Part shown: piece after piece, positions 1 through 11,310 of the stretch
Numbering within the stretch: position 1 is the stretch's first letter
How the letters are laid out: each line of letters starts with the position of its first letter
Program-made: the position numbers and the translations under genes
NCBI RefSeq assembly: GCF_964340395.1
Contig: NC_135558.1
Coordinates: 14,269,501 to 14,333,500 of the forward strand
Source: Glandiceps talaboti
Taxonomy: Eukaryota > Hemichordata > Enteropneusta > Spengelidae
Length of the DNA: 64,000 nt
Direction of reading: 5' to 3'
The notes under the pieces: generated by a model
Databases searched by the model: none
What the model was told of the DNA's origin: nothing
Seen by the model: only the letters and a program-made list of their open reading frames with translations

Positions 1-1190
1 TGTTTGCAGCCCTCCACATTTTTTAAATTGATTTGGAAAAGTCACTTGGTGTAACCTGTGAACCGTCATACTCGGATAACTGTGGGAGATTTGTGTCACC
101 TCCAGGTGTTTTTCCTTTCATTTCATTGAGGTAAACATTTGTTATGCGGTGCAAGTTGAAAACACCAGCCTTGTCTGTCCTGATGTAGAGGCTGTCGTAT
201 GTGCTGGTACAAGGGCAACATATGAGTCATCTTGCTTGATTGCCTTTCTGAAGTCCTTTATGACAAGGCCACAAAGGGCTGAACTTCGTTGTTGTCTAAG
301 AATAATTGTAGTATGTAATTTCTTACATATAAATAGTCTGATCTTGTTAGAATACTTAATTCGGAATTCGAACAGTATTTAGCAACAATCGCAGTTGCTT
401 TAACTTTCACACTAGAATTTGCAAAAGCCTTGATGTCCTCCGCAGGGATGAGATCCTCCATTTCTATTTGTTGGATAAGGCTTTGCCTTTTTGCAATTTC
501 CCTTTTGAGACTGTTACCCCACTGTTGGCTTTGCAACACTATATGTTTGGGGTTTTCCACGGTACCGATACCTTCGACTGATGCAGAATTCATAAAACAG
601 TTGTAATGAAGACACATAACTACGCACCGTGTTTGGCTGTAAGCCAGGTGAACTAAGCTTGTTGAGATAGGAGATAATGAGCTGATTTTGACCAATTGCG
701 GATATGCTACTTAGCATTACAGTAGCCTTTTTAACTTGGTCCACATGTTGTTTAGCAGCTTTGGCCTTCCCCTTGCCCCCATTGAACCCTTTCATCCACC
801 CATTGAATTGTTGTAGTAGGTCATCGGCTTCATTTACATTCGAGACTGGCTTCTTTTCTTCATTTCTTTTCATTCTGTTTTTTCTGTGTGCTTGATTTGT
901 CATGTGCAGAAATTGTTTGTATAAGGGACTGTCTACTTGAAAACCATGTGCTTTGCGCAAATGTGAATCGACCCGTCTTCCATACAATGGACATCTTGGC
1001 ATAGAGCACTTCTTTAATGGCTGATCAGTATTAGATTTAACGCTTAGTAATTGTTTCGCCATTACAATTACTTCTGCCTTCTTTACAGCTTCATCAATAC
1101 TCAATTTATGTTTTTGTACCAAATGTCTTTTAAAGTTCACGATATTAGCCCCACATTCTCTGCAGTGAAATGTGTTTCTCTTGCCATTCT
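1..1190 (-). pseudogene. C2H2 zinc-finger plus tyrosine-recombinase-like gene, frameshifted and cut by the window edge
   Basis: On the minus strand a C2H2-type finger (FHCRECGAN then FKRHLVQKH, about 1175-1105) is followed by a second Cys/His cluster (CSMPRCPLYGRR). A basic linker comes next, and then a helical segment near 660-590 (SYLNKLSSPG, NTVRSYVSSLQLFYEFC) that resembles the SAM-like core-binding domain of tyrosine recombinases. The frame then shifts by one near 580 and continues as SVEGIGTVENPKHIVLQ. It shifts again near 260, where VIKDFRKAIK and SYVALVPAHTT resemble the start of the recombinase catalytic fold. Two frame breaks in a continuous homology line indicate a dead copy. A pyrimidine-rich stretch before AG near 1220 could be a splice acceptor. 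Crypton- or DIRS-related elements, or host genes derived from them, are the likely source. The family call rests on pattern only. Confidence 0.45.
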
Positions 1191-4100
1191 TTTGTGTTAG
1201 GGAGAGTGCTCAAAAAAGAAAGATTCCTCTCAGGCGCTCTTTTATTCAAACAAAACAGCAATCAGTTTCATTTTCCATTTCGCCAATACCGCAAATGTCT
1301 CGCCCTAGGCTGCAGAAACTCAAATACTGCATACATAGTTTCATAGTTAGGGAAGCCAGTCCAAAATTGGAACTGTTTGGGGTTGGTTTTCATTTCATTA
1401 AGATCTAAAATCTGTAGTCTTGTGTGTTTCATTTTTTGCTACAGCTTTCTAAAGTTCTTGAATTTTCTCCAAACTTTCAGGAAGGAATTTTGTGATTCTG
1501 GGTGGTTCTAGAAGCCCTGGAGGTTTTTACTACTAAAAGACAATTTTGAGACATTCATTCAATCCACCCTTCTCCCCCACCCCACCCCCTCCACTTGCCG
1601 AAGAAACTGACCGGTCCCTATTAGTATACATTACTGTTAATTAACGTTATGTCATTACAGGAATTATAACGTTTGCTTTCAGGTAAACATCCGAACGAAA
1701 ACAATGCACAAAAAAAGAAAAACTCCTTATAATCACAACAAACGCCACAATTATTCCACCTACACATTACACAAATGATGAATAAATAAATACCTTCTTT
1801 AAAATGATCAGAACAAATCCTGTGCCAATCGCTGCATTCCCACCTGTCTCGTCTCATCGCACTGAGCTTGCCATAGCTTAAACTGTCTTGTCTTCCTTTG
1901 GGGGAAACGGTAATACTTCCTCTTTATCCCCAAATTTTGTCTGTTTCACTTTCATTGTGGCATCCTACCACACCGCAAAAACTTCCACCACCTTTTTTTT
2001 CGATGGAAAGCTTTTGGTGATTTGGGCTGATCTGATTTTGCAGACGACATGACGCCATTACATAACTCTAACATTGAACCGGAACCAGTACTTGAAGAAT
2101 TGCATGCTGGGAAAGTGTGAAAGGTCAAATAAGTGGGTGTCCTGACATGGCAGGCAGCGATATATCAAGCATGTGTGCTAAAGCGGAACTATTAAAGTTA
2201 AGATACTTAAAATATATTCTTCACTCTGCGTGCGTTGTCAATATTAAAGTCTCAGTTTGTCAACTAGAAGTTTTTTTCTCCTACTAGGTTAACAGTTTGC
2301 AGAACACACGTTTGTATTTACATTTGCTTAGCATATAAATACTGCCTCCATTTTCATAAAGTGATGCAACGGGTTGGCTGTGATCGGAATCTATTCTGCG
2401 CATCTTCATGGCGCGACATTTAATTACAAGTGGCGAACGCCATGATTCTGACTGTTATCAGGAGCACCCCGAGAAGGAAGAATGGTGCTGATTTTGTGTT
2501 TTTGTATCGAGAAGATGTGTCAGACACACGCATGCGTTGTGTATGATGGTATATACACATGCTCATTGCAGAATTCTGAATACGTCTTTTCCATAATTAT
2601 TAAGACTACATGTCGTGCATCAGGTCATGTTGTCTTTATATATATATCACTGGCAGATAATATCGGTACTGTTTCTATGTCTGTATGTGTATGTGTATGT
2701 GTATGTCAGTTTCTCCAGCGGGGGGGGGGGGGGGTTGATTCTTAAATTGGGCCGGCAAAAACTCACTGACACCCCCCCCCCTATCTGTAAAACCAAAAAA
2801 AAACAGGCTGACCCCCTATCACTTAATTCTAAAACATGATGACCCCCCCCCCCACACACACACGTATATAATATTCACATGACATATATTTTTTGATCGT
2901 GACTCAGTGAGGACTGCTTGACTACTGTCTTGCATCTACTTTATAAGATCCCGGGTTAGCACTATCATAATTATAGTCCATGAGCCAGATAGGCTGATTG
3001 GTACCAAAAACTGGTACCAAACGATATTTTCACCAGTGATGTATAATGCTATTCTAATATAAAAAATGTCTGGTGGACATTCCAAATGAGTAGCTTTTGG
3101 AAATTATGCGACCTTTTAATATTATGCATAAATACAGCACAATGATTAAAATTCCAACTCTATATTCTAGGTCCTTGGCTCTACCACTAATGCTTATGTA
3201 TTTTTTTCTGATTATTTCCTACAATAATAAGAATTACTCTTTGTCTAGTACGGATTTTACGAGATATTATTACTGATATTGCGTTATTGGTGAATAATCG
3301 TTATTTTCGAACGTGAATGGTGAATGCTTAGAAATTAAATCGTGAATGACAAAGTTCTGTTGGAATGTAAATTGTGAAATTAACCTAGACTTAAAATCAT
3401 GCAATCGATAGCTCAATGATAGGTTCAGCAGGGCACTCACCGGTACAGTACGCAACGAATCGGAAAAGTCTATTCATTTCATTACACTTTGTTACATTGT
3501 ACAATCAATGGATATTATACCTGTCAGTCAAATATTGCTGACTATAGACGTTAAAAATCAATATCATATTCGTTTTTATGTGTTTACACGATATAATAAA
3601 CCGACATAGACCAATAAAAGAGATAGGCTTTTTCCTGTCCACATGGAAACCTCTAGACTTGCACAAGTCCCTAGAGAGATTTTTGTGCTTGTATTTCAGT
3701 TTTAGTTTTGATGTTTTCGAATAAAACGTTAACAAATCAACAATATCATATTCATTTTAATGTATTTTTATGTGTTTAAAAGATACAGTAAATCGACTGA
3801 CGATGATATTACACCGTTTACACGGAAACACCTACACTGGCACAGTCCCTTGGGAGATCTTTGGGTTGTTTTTCATTTTGAACACTTTTGTAAAGGAAAA
3901 TGTTCCCATTAAAAAACATTCCCAGTCACTAGCTTTAGTAGTCTCAAAAGGCTGTTCACAACTTGAATGACTCACTCAGGTTACTATTTTACACAAAAGA
4001 ATACACTTGTGTTAAAGAAAACATCAAAGTCACCATGGCAATGGGATCATTCCTGACTTCGAATTTGTACGTTTTTGAATTTTGTTGCGTTTTCAGTCAT

Positions 4101-7100
4101 TTACAAGACTCCGCTTTCGCCCACTAACTTATTTTTCGAATGAAAACGAAGTTATTTTTTTTTCTTCAAAATGATGCACTTTCAGTAGCGTTTCCAAATT
4201 GTTGTGTTGTCATGTACGTGTCTGTAGTCTCCATAAAATGGTAGATTCAAACGCAACAAAGTAGTTGTAACTTGTTTGTTTTCATTTGAAAACGGCATCA
4301 CGTAAATATGTAAAGTTACATGAATTGTTGATATTAAAGTATGGTTTCTAGAATTTTAATGGTCAAATCTATCGTGCTTGTTACGCCTTCAACATAAGTG
4401 CTATAAAGAGATCTCACATAATCAACTGAACTGAAAAGGAGGATGGTTGTAACTCAGTGGGATATAAACTATAGCCAATGTCATAGAGACGTTACTTAAG
4501 AGTTACGTCCATTTTGCACCAACTTTGAAAACAAGTTTTGTAAGATATTCATGACGTCATGATACCACATCACAAGTCCATATTAAATATTTAGGTAGCG
4601 CTATCTTAATTCCTGCACATATCAAAATTGTCAAATTTATTCTTGAGAAAACTTAAAGTAATTTCAAACTTGTTTTCCTTCTATCTCTGTTTCCTTCAAA
4701 AACGTCTGTTTTGCACTGAGCCATCGAATATTTTCTTCCTCATATCAGTTACTTGAATTGTATTCCCAGATGTTAAATGATTGGTGTTTCTGTCTACCGG
4801 TCCTCTAATAATATGATACCAGGATATCAATGTTAGGATCACTTTGATCTAGTTGTATTTTAGTTTTGTTTAGTTTTGCTTTGACTGCCGTGTCTGTGCC
4901 AGATTCAATACTTTCCCAGTTTTTTGTGATAATGCCTGTTTCAGATTTTTCTATATGATGAGAGCTTTCAAAGTCGAGTGTAAATTGTTAATAACTTTAA
5001 ATTTGATGAAACTATCAATGGCTGTAAGGATGTAACATTACAAGCTTGCTCAGAGATCTGAAATGGTATCACAGAGTTTGTTGAACATGAACTCCATTTT
5101 CAAATATGTTCGGCAGCCGTGAAATGACCTACTGTGTTTACCAAGGATTAATTCAAAATATACTTTAGTTGATTTGTAAAGAACTAAGTGTGATTACACC
5201 AGGATCTACAAAAACATCCTCATTTGAAATACCTATATAGTACAGTAGATTAAACAAAATGCTGTGATCGTCTCCGTCTCCACTGTAAATATCCCACACG
5301 TTCCAATATTCAGGCATTGCTTCTAACTTGGCGACCTGGTCGCATTTTTTCATGATTTGACAGACTGCATCTGGTTAAAAATCAATATTTTTCGTTTCTA
5401 CATAATTCAAACATTCTATCTATTATCTTGCAATATCTAGCCAGCCGCACAATATGCGTGTATGCAAGAAACAGGTACAGATTGGATTGGATGGACAGCT
5501 ATACTGCTGTGGGACTGCCGATTGTCTGTGCCTTTTCATGTTTATTCCTCTGTTTAGTTACTTTATTTCAGTTTGGAAGAGGGGATTAATGATAGGCTAC
5601 TAGTGAGAGTTATAATTATAATATCAAGATTTGACCCGGGACAAGGTACTGTCTCAGATCAAGTTTCTGTTTTCGATGTATACTTTTCCTTGATCAGTGC
5701 TCTGTGAACTTCTTGTACATAACCAGTAATAGAGTTATATTGTATAGATTTATTGGACTAGCAAGGTAAAATATTCGTAACGGTGATTTCCGATGCGAGT
5801 CTCAAACGAAAAAGCTGGTCTCATATGAAATAATACGGTGTTTAAAGAATAAATGCCAACATTTATGTTAATTCCAGTAACATTGTGTTAAAAGAAAATT
5901 GTTGAATGGATAATCGTATGCAAATAAGGTAATTAATATGCAAATTATAAGATTAAATGATATCAAACAATGTTATCTCAGTCATAATTTAATTTAATTT
6001 AATTATTTCAATGTTTTAAGAATGTTGGATTCCATAAACTGTTTCAACTGTCAATTGTCATCCCCCAAACACCATCAGATTATTGATTTTTTTATTATGT
6101 TTTATGTAACTTTATAATATGAGACTTGTATCTCGATTGGTGTCGACGGGTGTACATTGGCGTATGAATATTGCCCAATACATAAAACAGCGTGTATAAA
6201 GATGTATGTGTATATATATGTAGAATACTACCAGAACCATTCTGGGTCCCGTTAACAATAATGACAATGTATACTGGCGACCCTTTGTTGTGCATTTGTT
6301 GCCAAATGAGGAATGTCTGTTTGCGAATAGTCGGCAACTTTTGAGAGGGGAAAAATGAGTCATCACGTTGGAGGTACTCGTATTACTAACATGACTTCCG
6401 AAATATTAAACATCATGTACAGAATCTACATATTGGAACTTGCCATATCTTCAGATATCATTTTTAAACTTAGTGTAGGTGTGGCTTCCGATCGGTAAAC
6501 CTCATTACAATTTGTGGGACCTGGTCATCAGATTATAACAATATTTACCGACATCGACGACTCAGTGTTGACAAGACAGGAATTGATAATTAAAGGTCGA
6601 AGTAATCATCAATACATTCAAGAAAATTTCGATTTTCTTCAATTTTCAAAAAATCCATCGACGCCTTTCGACTTCATTATTGTTGAAACTCATTATTTCT
6701 AGTGATTTTGTACAAAAAAATAACAAATAAACACAAATTAATGCCTCCCATAAGGACAACCAAAAAGCAAGATTTCTGATTATTGTGGCGCCATGCATTG
6801 TCTGCAAGTGAAATCATAAGTGCGTTGAAGTGTGAAGGAAATCAGACAACGCCCTCTGTTGATAGAACACGAACCTTTATGAAACTGTGAAAGGATCGGT
6901 TATTCATTGTTACCCTTTTGCTTCAATACTTTGTTGGTATTGACATGTATGGTAAATAAAAACTGAGATGTATTGGTACTGTGGATATTGTATGCGGACT
7001 CTTTAATCCAAGGGAGAAAAAAGCCACATGAAACAAAACCCCTTCTACGTTAACACATACAATAAAACAAAACAGAGGGTATGTTTAACATTCAATATAA

Positions 7101-7445
7101 AATCTTCAATCAGTCTATCTGAAGCCCCCCCCCCCCACCCATATTACGCATGTAATGTTACGATTAATGAAGCCATTTTATCATCCATAGTTTACATATT
7201 TATTGAATCAAGAACGTTTAAACATACAGGTGATGATAACGGAAGTAGGTTAAAATATCGAAGAACTGATCCGATTTCCACTGCCTATCTACAGTTATTG
7301 CAAAGTTCTATTACAGGAATGTCGAGTATATTTGACTTTCCCATTGCAAACCTCTACATCGGATTGGTTTAACAGAAGTCGGTGTTCTCATCATCTTCGT
7401 CGGTTCACAATTTAACCGAGTTTGGTCAGACCCATTATTACATAT
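1191..7445. other. Gene-poor intergenic DNA
   Basis: I see no supported gene here. The stretch is AT-rich with short homopolymers (a G run near 2720-2735 and a C run near 2771-2780). It also holds an imperfect tandem duplication at about 3545-3900 (period roughly 180 bp, recognisable by repeated AATATCATATTC and TTTTATGTGTTTA). Every long open frame lacks a recognisable domain. Confidence 0.6.
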
Positions 7446-7661
7446 TTAGTAATTAAATCCAGTCAATGTACACCAATATGACTGGGGGCCATATACGTCA
7501 CACATGCAGTTGTTAAATCCATTATTATCACCTTGTTGATACAGGGAATGACAGGAACTATTACGTTTGTGCTCAACCTTTTCTTCAACAGAACCATGAG
7601 CAAAGAGAACGCCTGCCACCAGAACAAGGAACACAACCACGGTTAATACTTTTGATACCAT
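7446..7661 (-). CDS. Small secreted cysteine-rich peptide
   Basis: This is a 71-residue single-exon frame. Residues 1-22 form a clear signal peptide: MVSK followed by a run of V/L/F/A ending near AHGS. The mature part is short and polar and has four cysteines (the first in SSCHS, a CMC pair, and one in YWCTL) in a span of about 28 residues, which would allow two disulfides. There is an Asn-Ser-Ser sequon just before the first Cys. The ATG context and the intact signal peptide favour a real gene. A 5' UTR intron is possible. Such peptides in invertebrates include antimicrobial and other secreted effector peptides. I recognise no family and assign no activity. Confidence 0.55.
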   Translation of the reverse strand: MVSKVLTVVVFLVLVAGVLFAHGSVEEKVEHKRNSSCHSLYQQGDNNGFNNCMCDVYGPQSYWCTLTGFNY

Positions 7662-7820
7662 TCTGTTGTCAAGTCAAGTCTGTGAATTTTCTTATACCTG
7701 CAGATCGAAAATAGATACATAGTATAGTTACTTAATAACACGTTATTGGCAAATTTACTGCAGTCATTTAAATTAAGCAACGTGCAATCATTTAGTTTGG
7801 TCATGCCTTTGGTTGTAAGT

Positions 7821-7975
7821 CAATCAATCAATCAATCAATCAGTTTGTCAGTCAGTAAGTCAGCCAGCCAGCCAACCAACCTATTAACCAATCAATCACA
7901 GTCAATATTAAAATCAATCAATCAATCAATCAATCGATCAATCAATCAATCAATCAGAAAGTCGTTCCAGCAGTC
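7821..7975. repeat. (AATC)n microsatellite, imperfect
   Basis: Tandem AATC units interrupted by AGTC and AGCC variants. The repeat is the complement of the (ATTG)n tail seen on a LINE fragment at 14640-14663. Confidence 0.85.
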
Positions 7976-8308
7976 AGTCATTCTTAATTTCCGACTTCGA
8001 TCTAGAAATTGGAAGGTGCCAGTTTGCCCCAAAGTTTGATTAAGATTGTTCCTATCATGATATATGATTTCAGTGGTTGAAAAAAATTGTATGTGAAAGT
8101 GTAATCTTCGGGAATTGTTTTAGTGTGTACAAAAACCTTCAGTTTTGTTTCATTTGCCTGAAAAATCACGAAAATATTATCCCTAACCAATAAAAAATTG
8201 CCTTAAAAAGCGCTTCATGATCTCAAAATGTTCCTGACGAACAACGTTGTTCTTGCCAATCCTCTTGGAACACGACCGATTTTATTTTTGAAACCGTATG
8301 CACGACTC

Positions 8309-8314
<6 letters not shown>

Positions 8315-8393
<79 letters not shown>
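8315..8393. repeat. (AT)n microsatellite
   Basis: About 39 uninterrupted TA/AT dinucleotide units. Open frames rich in I and Y across it are artefacts of the repeat. Confidence 0.95.
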
Positions 8394-8396
<3 letters not shown>

Positions 8397-9430
8397 ACAC
8401 AGTGAATACGCCGTATTGTGAAAGAGGGATGCTAACTATCTTGTGATGTTAATCCGGCTCGAGTGGTCTTTGGCAGACAAATTTAAAGTGGTCATATAGA
8501 TGGGGATTTAATATTTATTTTGGATTTTAAATTCATCAAACAATGTTACCATGTCCTCCGACTTGAAAAATCGATGTGAAATAACATTGACCAATTCTGT
8601 GTTTGTAACTCAATGCATTGCAAAATGCAAAAACAAATGTGTGTAAAAATTTTGTTATTGTATAGAAGATTTTCCACAGTTATTACACTTTTACAATTTA
8701 TTGAGTTACAAACAAGAACTTAGCATTTGTTGTTTCACATTGATTGCCAGCCATGATAAAATTGTTTTGTAAATAAAAAAAATCCAAAATAAATACTAAA
8801 TCTTCATCCATATCCACTTCAAAACGTCACGGGGAAAATTAACAAAATTGTTAGAAATAGAAAGATTTTAGCCAAAATTTTATTCTACATCCATGTTTTA
8901 CAAATTTAAAAATATATCAGTTCACTTTCACCAAATAGAGCGATATATCAAGTAAGCCGAAAATGATAAGAAAATGAAACAATGACGTAACGGTTACAGT
9001 GACAAGACTCTTTGGGACTTTAACTTAGGATACGTAAAATTCAACTTACCAATAACACAGGAACTATCTTCGAGAAACTGAATATTTCTGATGAAGTGCA
9101 CAACTTCTTGAATGATAGAGTGATACCACAAACTGAGCTACAACGCTCTATATAAATGTTTGGTCATGCGTCCTCGATTCTAATTGTTTGACATCTCACG
9201 ACATCTGTGACGTCACACAAACGTGGCAGCAGTGATTTATTGATGATATCAGCAACATTGGCCGACGATTATTCTCAATGTGACTGTAGAAAGCTATTTA
9301 ACCGGTACCGCCTTTTCGATATTTCGTGACTTCAAGAGTGGAAGTAGAAGTAAAATCGTGCAATGATATGTAATCATTTTTTAGGGTGGATTTTCAATTA
9401 AACAACTGTCGTGTGAAAACTTTCATGATG

Positions 9431-9470
9431 CGGCCATTAATATTATCAGATCTAAGTTAATTACAGTGGC
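9431..9470 (+). repeat. 40-bp direct repeat, copy 1
   Basis: Starts CGGCCATTAATATTATCAGA and ends ACAGTGGC. It is identical to 10019-10058, which lies 588 bp downstream in the same orientation. Weak similarity extends to the left of both copies. It may mark the ends of an old insertion. Confidence 0.8.
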
Positions 9471-9570
9471 TCGCGATCATGTCATGGTATGTGCGCTAAA
9501 AGGCCGTACGCGAAATGTGTAGAATCTCTGCTTAAATCAGAGACAAGAATAGATCTGTCCGTGCTTAAAT

Positions 9571-9642
9571 TAAAGTGTACATGCAAAGGTTGATAATTTT
9601 TTTCGTAATTATGTTTATTTTGCCATAAAAATAAATGAAATT
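9571..9642 (-). repeat. Dispersed repeat, inverted partner of 13772-13846
   Basis: About 75 bp containing AAAGTGTACATGCAAAGG and TTATTTTGCCATAAAAATAA. It recurs in opposite orientation at 13772-13846, so the two copies flank the LINE at 11.3-13.5 kb. Confidence 0.75.
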
Positions 9643-10018
9643 GCATTGATACCTCTAAATATTGCGCGCATTGGTAAGAAAGTCGCAAAAATACTTGCCC
9701 CCTTAATCCTCAGTGCTTCAACTAACTTCGGCACCTCAACCAGCGAAAGGTGTCGAGGTCCCACATGTTACAAAAGCCTTCCAAGCCTTTGTGTAATGTT
9801 TACTTATGAATTACTAATTACGCTTGCCATATAGTATTATCTGTAACTGTACATATTGTGGTGTACCAGTTTAGTCTTCCGACAACAGTGGTTCCTTGGT
9901 GTTTTGTCGGCAGCACCCGCAGTGAAACGATCACCCTACACACATTTCCGAGTGATATAACTGAGTAGGTAATAATGGGTGAAGGCAGTTGAAATCACGT
10001 AAAAACTGGACAGTGACG

Positions 10019-10058
10019 CGGCCATTAATATTATCAGATCTAAGTTAATTACAGTGGC
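10019..10058 (+). repeat. 40-bp direct repeat, copy 2
   Basis: Exact match to 9431-9470 over 40 bp. Confidence 0.8.
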
Positions 10059-11310
10059 CATACAGTGAAAGCCGGTAAATGTTACCGGGGCCGGGGTTCT
10101 CCACGCCACTGGTGTAGCCATGATCAAAGCGAAAAAAGGAAAACAAATAAAATAATTTGAAATGATGTTTTCAAGAAAGCAAGTTAGCGTCATAAAATAT
10201 GTTCACTACGATAGCATTTGTTTTTAAACAATGCGTAGTCCGATTGTATGTTTTGATTTCCATGTTGCTGGGAGTCGATCGTTTTCATTTCGCAGTGAGT
10301 GAACCTGCGTGATCACAGAAACAAGTGTAATTTTACCCCTTTCGTATATAGTTGGCTGACTACGTCAATATTAACGATATTATCGACATTTCATTGTATT
10401 CTGATATAAATATTCTGAGACATAACTCGGGAAACAAATGCCTGTGAGTCAGCACTAAGCTTCACGCTCCCAGGTCAAATAACGTCCACAACGTAAGACA
10501 TGTCTATCCATAAAAAACTCAAACAAAAATGGTCGGAGACAATACACAACAATACACCACAGTACGGCCGGCTTCAGTGAACACGGGCCGTGATTTGAAA
10601 GAAGATGAAACCACTTCATGTCACTGTGTGGATGGTAATGAACGCAGTAAAAAAATGAAATAAAGTACGTGTATACATAGCTTTCAAGAGGGATGGTTAT
10701 CAAACAAAACGTTCTGCTCTAACGAATGTGTGGGTCTACTTTCGCGAAGATTTTGAATGGTCATAGATCGAATGTACTGTTACCACACATGCTACATTTG
10801 AACAACTTGAGAGAATATTATGGGGAACTCTTGAAGCCATTCTCATTAAATATCTGTATGTTTGGTGGCTATGGAAATATTAGATAATTTTCGTTTCGAT
10901 TACATTGTCTGCAGGAGCTGTTTTCCACCCATTGAATAGTTATGTCAACAAAGGGCGCTGATAACAGCCTTCATTTTATGTAATAAAACAACACGGCTTC
11001 ACTAGGACATAAACAATAAGCTGTATAAGACAGCAAGGCATAGTCAGACAACAAGCACTAAACTTGCATGGTGGATATTTAAACATAGGTATACTATTAC
11101 ATATAATGTGTACTCGACATGGCGACATTTGTCTGTGAAATTTACATCGGAAAAAAACCTTATAAAGCAGTGTCATCCAGTCTCTGTGGTTGACCACACC
11201 TTCCTCACTCATTCACTACCAGAGGAACTATCGTTACTGCTAGCAGTCGGTTCGAATGAATTTGGCTAAATCACATCATCAGATGTTAATGCTGGAGTGT
11301 ATTGCTCTAC
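10059..11310. other. Intergenic DNA
   Basis: No supported gene, RNA or long repeat is visible. The open frames are short and lack domains. Confidence 0.5.

Noticed and set aside
4040-4330. Possible hAT-type foldback element (TTTTGTTGCGTTT and AAACGCAACAAA)
   Set aside because: Only a 12-13 bp inverted pair with no clear ends or target duplication.
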